Shown here: piece after piece, positions 18,712 to 27,102 of the stretch
Layout of the letters: every line of letters begins with the position of its first letter
How positions within the stretch are numbered: position 1 is the stretch's first letter
Source of the DNA: Marinobacterium_A aestuariivivens
GTDB taxonomy: Bacteria; Pseudomonadota; Gammaproteobacteria; Pseudomonadales; Balneatricaceae
DNA length: 64,000 nt
Assembly (NCBI RefSeq): GCF_042661465.1
Contig: NZ_JBHSWE010000001.1
Location: 5,704,001 to 5,768,000, forward strand
Direction: 5' to 3'
Made by a program: the position numbers and the translations under genes
The notes under the pieces: generated by a model
Seen by the model: only the letters and a program-made list of their open reading frames with translations
Told to the model about the DNA's origin: nothing
Database searches by the model: none

Positions 18712-19408
18712 GTTGAAACTGCCCGAACAGGTCAGCCTGCTGCGCTTCGACGATCCCGAGCAACTGTGCGACGCCCTGGCCGAGCGCATCGGTACGGTGA
18801 TCAGGACTGCGACTGCGGACCACGAGCAGGCGTCGATCGCGCTGTCGGGCGGCCGTACGCCGGTTCCGCTGTTCGAACGCCTGAGCCGGATGGCCCTGCC
18901 CTGGCAGGACACCCTGGTCACCCTCGCCGACGACCGCTGGGTCGCGACGGAAGAGGCGGACAGCAACGAAGGTCTGCTGAAACGCCACCTGCTGCACGGG
19001 CATGCCGCCGCTGCACGCTTTATCGGCCTCTGGCTGCCGCAGGGCAATGCCCACCAGATGGAGGAGGCCTGTGCCGAGCGCCTGGCACAGCTGCCCGATC
19101 AGCTCGACCTGGTCGTACTGGGCATGGGCAACGACGGCCATACCGCCTCGCTGTTCCCCTGCTCGGAAGACCTCGGCCGTGCGCTGGAAACCGACCGCTC
19201 CTGCTGTGCCGTGACGCCGACCAGCGCCCCCCACGAGCGCATGACCCTGAGTGCGGCGCGCCTGCTTGCGAGCCGGGAGCGGATTCTGCATCTCAAGGGC
19301 GAGGACAAGCTGGAGACACTGCAGCAGGTGCTGGCCGGCGACGATATCCGCGAGATGCCGATCCGCCTGTTCCTGCAGCGCCCCCTGACCATTTACTGGA
19401 GCCGCTAG
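18698..19408 (+). CDS. pgl: 6-phosphogluconolactonase
   Basis: This encodes 236 residues of the DevB/Pgl family. The phosphate-binding LSGGRTPVPLFERL and the GMGNDGHTASLFP segment carrying the catalytic His are both present. It hydrolyses 6-phosphogluconolactone to 6-phosphogluconate. The start overlaps the end of zwf by 14 bases, and eda follows after 61 bp, giving the usual pseudomonad zwf-pgl-eda order. edd and glk, often nearby, are not in this window. Confidence 0.95.
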   Translation: MSKSELKLPEQVSLLRFDDPEQLCDALAERIGTVIRTATADHEQASIALSGGRTPVPLFERLSRMALPWQDTLVTLADDRWVATEEADSNEGLLKRHLLHGHAAAARFIGLWLPQGNAHQMEEACAERLAQLPDQLDLVVLGMGNDGHTASLFPCSEDLGRALETDRSCCAVTPTSAPHERMTLSAARLLASRERILHLKGEDKLETLQQVLAGDDIREMPIRLFLQRPLTIYWSR

Positions 19409-19469
19409 GCCAGCCAAAGATTTCCAGCGACAGCCGCCACCCCGGTCTGTCGCCAAAACAGGACAGATT

Positions 19470-20127
19470 ATGACTATCAAGACCCTTACCGCTGACAAGA
19501 CCGCCCGGATCGACGAAATCTGCGCCCTGGCGCCGGTTGTTCCGGTACTGACCTTCAACTCGGCCGCCGAGGCGCTGCCAATCGCCGAAGCGCTGCTCGA
19601 AGGCGGCCTGCCGGTGCTCGAAGTGACCCTGCGCACGGAAGCGGCACTGGAGTCGATCCAGTTGCTGTCAGAACGCCTGCCGGAAGCCCGCGTCGGCGCC
19701 GGCACCATCGCCGATCCGGCGCAGTACCGGGCCGCCTGCGAAGCGGGTGCCTGCTTTATCGTGACCCCGGGATCGACCCGCGAACTGCTCGATACCGGCA
19801 TCGACAGTACGGTACCGCTGCTGCCCGGTATTCAGACCATTTCCGAGATGATGGAAGGCCTGCAGCGCGGCTACCGTCGCTTCAAGTTCTTCCCGGCCAG
19901 CGTCGCCGGCGGCCCCGGCCCTGAAAGCCTACGCGGGCCCCTTCCCGGACGTGCGCTTCTGCCCGACCGGCGGCATCCGCCTCAACAGCGCCAATGAATA
20001 CCTTTCGCTGGACAACGTCATGTGCGTCGGCGGCTCCTGGCTCACGCCCGCCGACCTGATCGAAGCCGGCAACTGGTCCGGCATCCGTGACCTGGCCCGC
20101 GAAACCGTCCAGCGCCTGCGCGGCTGA
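19470..20127 (+). CDS. eda: KDPG aldolase (frame interrupted)
   Basis: The protein is a class I aldolase cleaving 2-keto-3-deoxy-6-phosphogluconate to pyruvate and glyceraldehyde 3-phosphate. Catalytic Glu51 (in LEVTLRTE), Arg55 and Schiff-base Lys139 (RFKFFPA) are visible. After SVAGG the frame breaks at about 19907-19921; the other frame continues ALKAYAGPFPDVRFCPTGGI to stop 20127. Family spacing (GGxxALKA) favours two missing bases (giving 219 residues) over one extra base. It is the last gene of zwf-pgl-eda. I treat the break as a probable sequence error. Confidence 0.88.
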
Positions 20128-20247
20128 CCGCCGCCCCGCATGGCGGGGCCCCTGAACCCTGACATGGCTGTTTTGCGCCGCTCACCGAGCGGCGTTTTAC
20201 CGCCAGCCCCTATTGGCGCCGGAAAAATACAGCGTCCGGAAACGAAG

Positions 20248-20628
20248 TTAACGGTATAAAACTTCGGCACCCCACGCCAGTTCCAGGGCTCGGCGCTCGC
20301 CGGACCGCAGCCCCCTGACCACCAGGCCATAGGAGCGGTCGATCATGCGCTCGATCTCGCCCCGGGGCAGCGAGCCGTCCAGCACCACCGTGTTCCAGTG
20401 GCGCTTGTTCATGTGATAGCCCGGCTTGACTGCCTCGAAGAGGTCCCGCAGCATCTGCGCCTCGGCGGGATCGCACTTGAGGTTGACGCGGGCAATGCTG
20501 CCCTCATCGAAAAGGATCGCGAACAGCTTGTCGCGGATCTTGAACACCGCGGGACCGGGGCCGAACGGGTAGTCCTCCCAGGCCTCGGGCCGGCTCAGCA
20601 GATAGTCCCGCACCTGATCGTAGTTCAT
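20248..20628 (-). CDS. MmcQ/YjbR family protein
   Basis: This encodes 126 residues. The opening MNYDQVRDYLLSRPEAWEDYPFGPG and the later VNLKCDP and HWNTVVLDGSLP segments are typical of the MmcQ/YjbR family (CyaY-like fold). These small cytoplasmic proteins have a double-wing DNA-binding-like structure, but their function is poorly defined. The start ATG 20628 gives the usual N-terminus. It is a single gene, convergent with eda and with no obvious partner. Confidence 0.85.
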   Translation of the reverse strand: MNYDQVRDYLLSRPEAWEDYPFGPGPAVFKIRDKLFAILFDEGSIARVNLKCDPAEAQMLRDLFEAVKPGYHMNKRHWNTVVLDGSLPRGEIERMIDRSYGLVVRGLRSGERRALELAWGAEVLYR

Positions 20629-20722
20629 GGTTCAGCATTCCCAGATTGCCATTGCAGTGCTCAGCATTCGCGGTGGAATTCGCTCCGCTCATTGCCACCC
20701 TACGCTCTGCCCATCCTCCATT

Positions 20723-20757
20723 GCATCACGCATCACGCATCACGCATCACGCATCAC
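20723..20757. repeat. Five tandem copies of GCATCAC
   Basis: Five perfect 7-base units end just before the stop codon of the next minus-strand gene. This is a simple-sequence repeat that may vary between strains. Confidence 0.7.
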
Positions 20758-21338
20758 AATATTTCGAACGACTCGACGTAGATCAGTTCGCAGGCCCCGT
20801 TGCCGGTATCGTCCCGGGTCAGCGAACTCTGCCAGCGCCAGCCCTCGGGGCTGACCGCGCGCACCAGATAGCCCTTGATGCGCACGAGATCACCGGGACC
20901 CGCCTTGCCGATCTGTTTTTCGATCCAGGCGTCCGCCGGGATCAGGTGCATGTTGGCGCTGGAGCGTTCGATCTCGCGCCGGGGGATCGGCATTTGCTCG
21001 GCGCGCCAGCGGTACCAGCGTCCGGACTGGCTGATCTCGATCTGCTCGAGCACCCGGGAATCGGACATCCGCCCCCAGCCGAGCGCCAGGTCGTACTTCG
21101 CCAGGTCGGACTCGCGGTCGAGCCAGTAGCGCTCCCGACCGAGCACCCGGGCGTCCAGCTCGAAGCCGGCCAGCACCTCGATACGGTGCCCGTCGAACTC
21201 GAACGCGCTGCGCTCCACCTCGGTCTGCAGCGGCGCGGCCGCCACCAGCACGCCGTCGGGCTGCGTCTGCCCGGCGTCGCGAAACAGGAAAAGCGCCAGC
21301 AGCACCGCCGCCAGCAGTATCAGAATTCGGCGTGACAT
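20754..21338 (-). CDS. Hypothetical membrane-anchored protein
   Basis: This encodes 194 residues from ATG 21338 (MSRRILILLAAVLLALFLF), where a short positive start and a hydrophobic helix give a signal anchor. The remainder is soluble and probably periplasmic, with several Trp/Tyr-rich beta-type segments (SGRWYRWRAE, DLVRIKGYLV). The part around PGDLVRIKGYLVRA looks like an OB-like or small barrel segment, but I do not recognise the family. It is divergent from the DCC protein gene. The stop lies inside the GCATCAC repeat region. Confidence 0.65.
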   Translation of the reverse strand: MSRRILILLAAVLLALFLFRDAGQTQPDGVLVAAAPLQTEVERSAFEFDGHRIEVLAGFELDARVLGRERYWLDRESDLAKYDLALGWGRMSDSRVLEQIEISQSGRWYRWRAEQMPIPRREIERSSANMHLIPADAWIEKQIGKAGPGDLVRIKGYLVRAVSPEGWRWQSSLTRDDTGNGACELIYVESFEIL

Positions 21339-21418
21339 CCCGGTCCCTTCTGTCCGGAGCATATGAAGCAGCCCGCAGTCTAAACTACCGAATGCGGCCC
21401 CAGGAGGAATCTTCGCCG

Positions 21419-21790
21419 ATGTCGGACGCCAGTGCAAAACTCAAGGTCTATTACGATGGCGCCTGCCCGCTGTGCCGACGCGAACGCAGACGTTACGAAA
21501 CCCTGGCGGGCGAGGCGGCGGAGGCGGTCGAATGGGTCGATATTACCGGGCGGGACGAGGAGCTGCGCCGCCGCGGGATCGATCCGTACAGGGCGCTGAC
21601 CGAACTGCACGTCGAGGACGAGCAACAACGCATCCATAGCGAACTCGATGCCTATATCCTGCTGATGCAACGGGTACCCCGACTCAGGCCACTGGCCTGG
21701 CTGATCAATCTGCCATTGCTGCGGCCGCTGCTGGCCCGCCTCTATCACTGGTCCGTCATGCGACGCCTCAGGCGCGAGGGCCGACTTTGA
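21419..21790 (+). CDS. Thiol-disulfide oxidoreductase, DCC family
   Basis: This encodes 123 residues from ATG 21419, with AGGAGGA about ten bases before. The start VYYDGACPLCRRERRR contains the DxxCxxC signature of the DCC1 family, with Cys residues in a thioredoxin-like first strand-helix. The second half has the family helix LINLPLLRPLLARLYHWSVMRRL. Members are thought to act in thiol-disulfide exchange, but substrates are unknown. It lies upstream of the CXXCW protein gene on the same strand, 93 bp away. Confidence 0.85.
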   Translation: MSDASAKLKVYYDGACPLCRRERRRYETLAGEAAEAVEWVDITGRDEELRRRGIDPYRALTELHVEDEQQRIHSELDAYILLMQRVPRLRPLAWLINLPLLRPLLARLYHWSVMRRLRREGRL

Positions 21791-21883
21791 CCGAAAAGCG
21801 ACGCGCAAAATACTACTTTGGTACCCTTTGATCCGCTCTATCGTAGCATTCAGTATTCCGGGCTCCGGGGGTCTAATGGGAGC

Positions 21884-22444
21884 ATGAATATAAAAAGCTG
21901 CCTGCTATCCCTGCTGCTGTTGCTGCCGGTAACAGCCACTGCAAACCCGACGGCGACCGGCGAGTCGCTGTTTTCGGACGACGGCTACCGTATTGCCCGC
22001 TATCGCAGCCCCACACCCGATCGGGTGGAGGGTGGCCGCACCCTCGACACCGGGTCGCTGCAACGGCTGCTCGGGCAGAACCCCACACCGGCGCTGCTGA
22101 ATGTACAGGCACTGACCTGGCGCGACGGCATCTTTGTCGAGCAGGAGGCCCGCTATCAGATCCCGGGCAGCCGCTGGTTGCCGAATGTGGGCAAAGGCGT
22201 GCTGGAACCACGCTGGGAGCAGTATTTCAGGAACGAACTCGAACGAGCCACGGGCGGTCTGCGGGACTTCCCGCTGGTCTTCTACTGCCGCGCCGACTGC
22301 TGGATGTCCTGGAACGCGGTGCGCCGCGCCGCCGAATGGGGCTACAGCCAGCTGTACTGGTACCCCGAAGGCAGCGATGGCTGGCGTGATGCCGGTCTGT
22401 CGCTGGAGCGTGCGACGCCGACCCCCTTGCAGGCTGCGCAGTAA
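21884..22444 (+). CDS. PQQ-dependent catabolism-associated CXXCW-motif protein
   Basis: This encodes 186 residues with a signal peptide ending near TATA (about residue 20). The rhodanese-like domain contains FYCRADCWMSWNAVRRA, the CxxxCW-type signature of proteins found with PQQ-dependent alcohol dehydrogenase loci. It is periplasmic. The role is unknown; members co-occur with quinoprotein dehydrogenases and their regulators. Here it precedes an AgmR-like response regulator and the NahK/NosP genes, a neighbourhood like that of the Pseudomonas ethanol oxidation regulators. No quinoprotein dehydrogenase is inside the window. Confidence 0.82.
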   Translation: MNIKSCLLSLLLLLPVTATANPTATGESLFSDDGYRIARYRSPTPDRVEGGRTLDTGSLQRLLGQNPTPALLNVQALTWRDGIFVEQEARYQIPGSRWLPNVGKGVLEPRWEQYFRNELERATGGLRDFPLVFYCRADCWMSWNAVRRAAEWGYSQLYWYPEGSDGWRDAGLSLERATPTPLQAAQ

Positions 22445-22522
22445 TCTGCGATACAAGCGGTTAAGATAGCGAACAGGCACACTCCCCTCGGCGGGAGACA
22501 ATAACTATAAAGGGAGAAACTT

Positions 22523-23191
22523 GTGTACAAGATTCTGATTGCGGACGATCACCCCCTGTTTCGCGAGGCCATCACCAATGTCATCCGCACCCGCTTCCCG
22601 GGTTGCGAAACCTTCGAAACCGAGGATCTGGACCAGGCGCTGGCGCTGACGGCGGAACACGACGATCTCGACCTCATCCTGCTGGACCTCAACATGCCGG
22701 GGATGAACGGCCTTAACGGCTTGATCACCCTGCGCAACGACTCCCCCACCGTCCCCGTCGTGATCGTATCGGCCGAGGAGGACAAGCAGGTCGTGCTGCA
22801 GGCCATCACCTACGGTGCCGTCGGCTTCATTACCAAATCGTCGCCACGGGAACAGATGACCGAGGCGCTGCAGCAGATCCTGGACGGCAACGTCTACCTG
22901 CCCTCGGACATCATCCGTGCCAGCAAGCCGGAAAGCCGTCGCGCCCATCGCAACGACGACACCCAGATTCCGCCGGAACTGCTGTCGTCGCTCACCCGGC
23001 GCCAGCTGCTGGTACTGGAACGCATGTCCAAGGGCGAATCCAACAAGCAGATCGCCTACAACCTGCATATAGCCGAAACCACGGTGAAAGCCCATGTCTC
23101 GGCGATCCTGCGCAAGCTGGGCGTGCACAACCGCATCCAGGCCGTGCTTTCAGCCGGCAATATCGATTTCAGCCAGTACCTGCGGCGCTAG
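22523..23191 (+). CDS. agmR: LuxR-type response regulator, AgmR/ErdR-like
   Basis: This encodes 222 residues from GTG 22523 with AGGGAGA upstream. The receiver has Asp8-Asp9, phosphoacceptor Asp55 (LILLDLNMPG) and Lys105 (GFITKSS). The C-terminal NarL/LuxR helix-turn-helix spans about 150-215, with LTRRQLLVLERMSKGESNKQ and then IAETTVKAHVSAILRKL. The receiver, including EEDKQVVLQAITYGAVGF, closely resembles the AgmR/ErdR group that controls alcohol and PQQ-enzyme genes in pseudomonads. No kinase with a cognate H-box follows directly, though NahK is encoded nearby. The last 40 codons are duplicated downstream. Confidence 0.8.
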   Translation: MYKILIADDHPLFREAITNVIRTRFPGCETFETEDLDQALALTAEHDDLDLILLDLNMPGMNGLNGLITLRNDSPTVPVVIVSAEEDKQVVLQAITYGAVGFITKSSPREQMTEALQQILDGNVYLPSDIIRASKPESRRAHRNDDTQIPPELLSSLTRRQLLVLERMSKGESNKQIAYNLHIAETTVKAHVSAILRKLGVHNRIQAVLSAGNIDFSQYLRR

Positions 23192-23231
23192 AATCCCGGC
23201 GAAGGACCGCCTACAATGCGCTGCACAGACC

Positions 23232-23353
23232 GCAGAAACCACGGTGAAGGCCCATGTCTCGGCGATCCTGCGCAAGCTGGGCGTGCACAACCGTATCCAG
23301 GCCGTGCTTTCCGCCGGCAATATCGATTTCAGCCAGTACCTGCGGCGCTAGAA
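23232..23353 (+). pseudogene. Duplicated 3' end of the agmR-like gene
   Basis: These 122 bp repeat 23072-23193 at an offset of 160 bp with four differences, all at synonymous third positions (GCC/GCA, AAA/AAG, CGC/CGT, TCA/TCC). It encodes AETTVKAHVSAILRKLGVHN onwards to the same YLRR end and stop. It has no start codon or ribosome site of its own and is probably not translated. Confidence 0.8.
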
Positions 23354-23492
23354 CCTCACGTCCCGGCACGGGACTCATCCGCGCTTGCATTTGGCGGGCC
23401 AACTGAAGGACACTATTCGCCCTGAAAGGCCCCTTGCGGGCGACACAGCCGACTTGTGGCCGGTCCGACCGGCACTGAATGGACTCTTGCCG

Positions 23493-24293
23493 ATGAATCT
23501 AGACTCGTTGCTGGTACAGGTCGTGGAACCGTCCCGGGTACAGCGCCATATCATTGCCGAAGCACTGCGGGGGCTGGGCGTTCAGCATCTGGAGCTGTTC
23601 GATCAGGCTGGCGCGGCGCTGGCGGCGATGCGCCGGGAGACGCCGGACATCGTGCTGTCGTCGATGCACCTGCCGGACATGACCGGCACCGAGCTGGTGA
23701 CGGAGATGCGCCGCGATGCGTCGCTGACCGATGTGACCTTTCTGCTCGTTTCCTCCGAGACCCACTACCGCTTCTTGGAACCGATCCGCCAGGCCGGCGC
23801 CATCGCCATCCTGCCCAAGCCGTTCGACCGCGACGAGCTGCGCACGGCGCTGCAGAGCACGCTGCTCTACCTGAACGAAAGCGACAGCGAACCGCCGGAT
23901 AGCGAGGAACTCGAACATGTGCGGGTGCTGCTCGTCGATGACAGTGCCCTCTCGCGACGCTACCTCGCCCAGTTGCTGAGAAACCTGGGCATCGCCAGCC
24001 TCATCGAAGCCCAGGACGGCGCCGAGGCACTTCAGATCATGCAGTCCAGCACCTTCGACCTGGTCGTTACCGACTACAACATGCCCTACGTCGATGGCGA
24101 GGAGCTGGTGACCCGTATCCGCCAGAACAGCGATCAGCCGGCAGTGCCGGTGCTGATGGTGACCTCGGAGCAGAACCGCAGTCGCCTGGCCGCCATCCAG
24201 AGCGCCGGCGTCTCGGCCATCTGCAGCAAACCCTTTGGCTACGACACCGCCAAGCAGCTGATCCAGCAGCTGGTGCTCGATCGCGATTTATAG
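23493..24293 (+). CDS. Tandem-receiver protein with degenerate first receiver
   Basis: This encodes 266 residues from ATG 23493. Two CheY-like domains are present. In the first (about 4-125), the acidic pair is replaced by Val-Glu (VQVVEPSR) and the phosphoacceptor position is Ser57 (DIVLSSMHLP), though Lys109 remains, so it should not be phosphorylated. The second (about 143-264) is complete: Asp149-Asp150, Asp194 (DLVVTDYNMP) and Lys246. There is no output domain. It may be a phosphate relay or sink between NahK-like kinases and regulators in this island. Upstream in-frame codons lack a ribosome site. Confidence 0.82.
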   Translation: MNLDSLLVQVVEPSRVQRHIIAEALRGLGVQHLELFDQAGAALAAMRRETPDIVLSSMHLPDMTGTELVTEMRRDASLTDVTFLLVSSETHYRFLEPIRQAGAIAILPKPFDRDELRTALQSTLLYLNESDSEPPDSEELEHVRVLLVDDSALSRRYLAQLLRNLGIASLIEAQDGAEALQIMQSSTFDLVVTDYNMPYVDGEELVTRIRQNSDQPAVPVLMVTSEQNRSRLAAIQSAGVSAICSKPFGYDTAKQLIQQLVLDRDL

Positions 24294-24306
24294 GCCAGAC
24301 ACCGCA

Positions 24307-24465
24307 GGTTGGGTAGAGGCCCGCAGGGCCGAAACCCAATATGGAAGCGATAAGCGATAAGCGGCAAGCGGTACCTGCGGGTACCGAAGCTTTTGGCTTC
24401 GAACTTGCCATTTGGAGAAGCCTGGTGTTGGGTTTTGCGCCTTCGGCACGCCACCCAACCTACGA
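24307..24465. repeat. Mosaic of palindromic intergenic repeats
   Basis: GGGTAGAGGCCCGCAGGGCC plus GAAACCC (inverted copy of 2314-2350) is followed by a GCGATAAGCGATAAGCGGCAAGCGG block, a GGTACCTGCGGGTACC palindrome and GTTGGGTTTTGCGCCTTCGGC ending CCACCCAACCTAC. There is no coding frame. Confidence 0.55.
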
Positions 24466-24483
24466 ACTGTTAACCGTTGTCTG

Positions 24484-27102
24484 TTAACTCTTACTCAACA
24501 GATGATTCAGCGTGGTCTTGAGCTTCATCGGCTTCACCGGCTTGTGCATCAGCAGGTAGCCGAGATCGCGGATCTGCTGTTTCAGCTCGAGACTGTAGTT
24601 CGCGGTCAGCATCAGCACCGGCAGGTCATCCTTGCGCTGTGCGCGGATATCGGCGACCAGATCGACCCCGTTTTCGTCATTGTCCAGATGATAGTCGACG
24701 ATCAGCAGATCGACGTCCCCCTGCGCCACCGACAGCTGCCGTGACAGGTCGTCCAGCGACAGCGCCGTAACGACTTCGCATCCCCACCCCCGAGCAGCGT
24801 CGCCATGCCTTCGCAGATCGCCTGGTCGTTGTCGACCACCCAGATGCGGGCGCCTTCGAGCCACTCCTGGGGTGCCTGCGGCAACTGACGGCTGGTCAGG
24901 TTGACCGGAGACAGCTGGCCGAACGGCACTTCCACCGAGAATACCGAGCCACGCCCCTCGACCGAGGTCACCGCGACCTGATGCCCGAGGATCCGCGAGA
25001 TCTTGTCGACGATCGCCAGCCCCAGCCCCAGCCCCTTGTCGGGCTGGGCACCGCCGGCCGGCGCGATACGGCGAAACTCGAGGAAAATCTCGGTCAGCTT
25101 CTCCTCCGGAATGCCGATGCCGGTGTCCCAGACTTCGATCAGCAGGCTGCTGCGTTTGCGCCGACAGCCGAACAGGATCCGTCCGCTGCGGGTATAGCGC
25201 AGCGCATTGGAGAGAAAATTGCGCAGTATCCGCGCCAGCAGCTGGCTGTCGGACTGGACCACCGCACTGCTGGGGACGAAGTGCAGTGCCAGCGACTGGC
25301 CGAGCGCCACCTGCCGGTATTCGTTGGCGATGTTCTCGAGCAGCCCGCGAATGCAGAAGGCGTTGATGTCCGGCGTGATAACGCCGGCATCGAGCTTGGA
25401 GATGTCGACCAGCGTACTGAGAAGGCTTTCGACATCGGCCAGGGAGTTGCTGACCGAACGCACCAGACGTGCCACCGGCTCGACCGCCGCCTGTTCCTGC
25501 AGCGCGCCGGTGAACAGCCGGGCGGCATTGAGCGGCTGCAGCAGATCGTGACTGACCGCGGCGAGAAACTTGGTCTTCGACAGGTTGGCCTGCTCCGCCT
25601 CCTTCTTGGCTTCCCGCAGGCGCGCCTCGATCTCGACCCGCTCATGGATCTCCTGACGCAGCTGATCGTTCACCGCGGTCAGTTCGACGGTACGTTCGCG
25701 CACCCGCTGCTCGAGATGCTGGTAGGCCTGCTCCAGCGCGTGGGCGGTACGCCGGCGCTCGGTGATGTCGCGGATCATCACGAAAATACCGACCGCCCGG
25801 CCGCTGCTGTCGAGGTTCGGCACGTAGGATTTGAGCATGCAGCGCACTTCGCCGTGCACGTTCTTTTCGTCGATCTCGAAGGTGACACTCTCCCCGCGAG
25901 CGCCCGCGCCATGTAGGGCCTGATCTTCCTGAACTGGGCCTCGCCCTGCACCTCGCTGATCAGCCGGCCATTGAGCTCCCCGCGTGGCCAGCCATACCAC
26001 TCGTCGTAGACCTTGTTGGTGAACTGGTAGCGCAGATCCTCGCCGACATAGCCGATCAGCGCCGGCACATGGTCGGTGATCAGCCGGACCCACTGCTCGC
26101 TTTCGCGCAGGGTTTCGGCGTAACGATGGCGCTCGGTGATGTCGGTATAGGTATTGACGTAACCGCCGGTCGGCATCGGATGGGTGCGGACCTCCAGCAC
26201 CCGGCCGTCGGCCAGGGTCTTTTCCCGCGCCTGAATGCCGTCCAGAGGCAGATCCGCGGACACGGGCAGCGCGACATCGCTGCCCGCCAGCAGCGCGGCG
26301 AAGTGGCGCTGCTCCGGCACCCGCGCCGGGTCGATGCCGCAGAGCTCGATAAAGCGCTGATTCCAGACCTCCAGTTCGTCTTCGGCATTGACCAGCGCGA
26401 CCCCTGGGACAGATGATCGACCAGGCTCTGCAACAGCCGCGACTTCTGCGCCAGCGCACGCTCGCGGCGCGCCTCCTCGAACGCCTTGAGCTCGGTGATA
26501 TCGGTATAGAGCACCACCAGGCCACCATCCCGGGTCTGGCGCTCGCTGACCTGGATCCAGCGGCCGTTGACCAGCTTCATCACCGGACTGCCGCTACCGC
26601 GGGCCGTCCCGCTCTCCTCGACGATCAGCCCATGCTCCCGGGCCAGCCGCTTCAGGTCCTGGATGGTGGTGCCCTGTTCGATGCGGATGCCGGTGCCATG
26701 CCAGAACGCCCGGAAGCGACTGTTGAACAACAGTATGCGCCGCTCGCTGTCGAACAGTACGAAGGCATCGGAAATGCTTTCGATGGCATCGATCAGGCGC
26801 TGGTGGGCCGTCTCGGCCTGCCGGTTGGCCTCCGTCAGCGCCCGGTTGCTGCGTTTGAGCTGGGACAGGGCGCTGTTGAGCGCTTCGGTGCGTTCGCGCA
26901 CCTGCTCGGCCAGCACCACCGAATGCTCGAAGGCCGCATAGGGGTCGGTGCGATGTCCGCCGCCGGACTCGACCCGCTCGATCAGCGCACGGTTGATCTT
27001 GTGCAGCTTGGCATTGTCCCGTTCCAGTTCGGCGACGCGGGCCTCCAGCGCCCGCACCTGATCTCCCTGGCAGGCCGCGGCCACCTCGTCAGCGCCCGCC
27101 AT
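24484..27102 (-). CDS. nahK: Hybrid PAS-domain histidine kinase, NahK/ErcS'-like (three frameshifts)
   Basis: Four overlapping segments give one 873-residue kinase. The breaks are at 26401-26404, 25892-25895 and 24787-24791, all C runs (G on the coding strand); one base added at each restores the length to 874 codons with stop. Order: coiled coil (about 15-110), three PAS-like domains (DAFVLFDSERRILLFNSRFR, VNAEDELEVWN and DHVPALIGYVGEDLRYQFTN), H-box AAVSHDLLQPLNAARLF, ATPase with GIGIPEEK and GLGLGLAI, then a C-terminal receiver with IVDYHLD and Lys at HKPVKP. It overlaps nosP by 14 bases. The NosP-NahK pair is an NO-responsive input to phosphorelay in Pseudomonas; function here is by analogy. 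Confidence 0.82.

Noticed and set aside
17491..19801. Long minus-strand frames over zwf and pgl
   Set aside because: The plus strand carries complete zwf and pgl motifs; the minus frames have low-complexity Arg/Ser-rich sequence.
20723..20757. Tandem GCATCAC units considered as a CRISPR-like array
   Set aside because: Seven-base units without spacers; a simple repeat, and no cas genes in the window.
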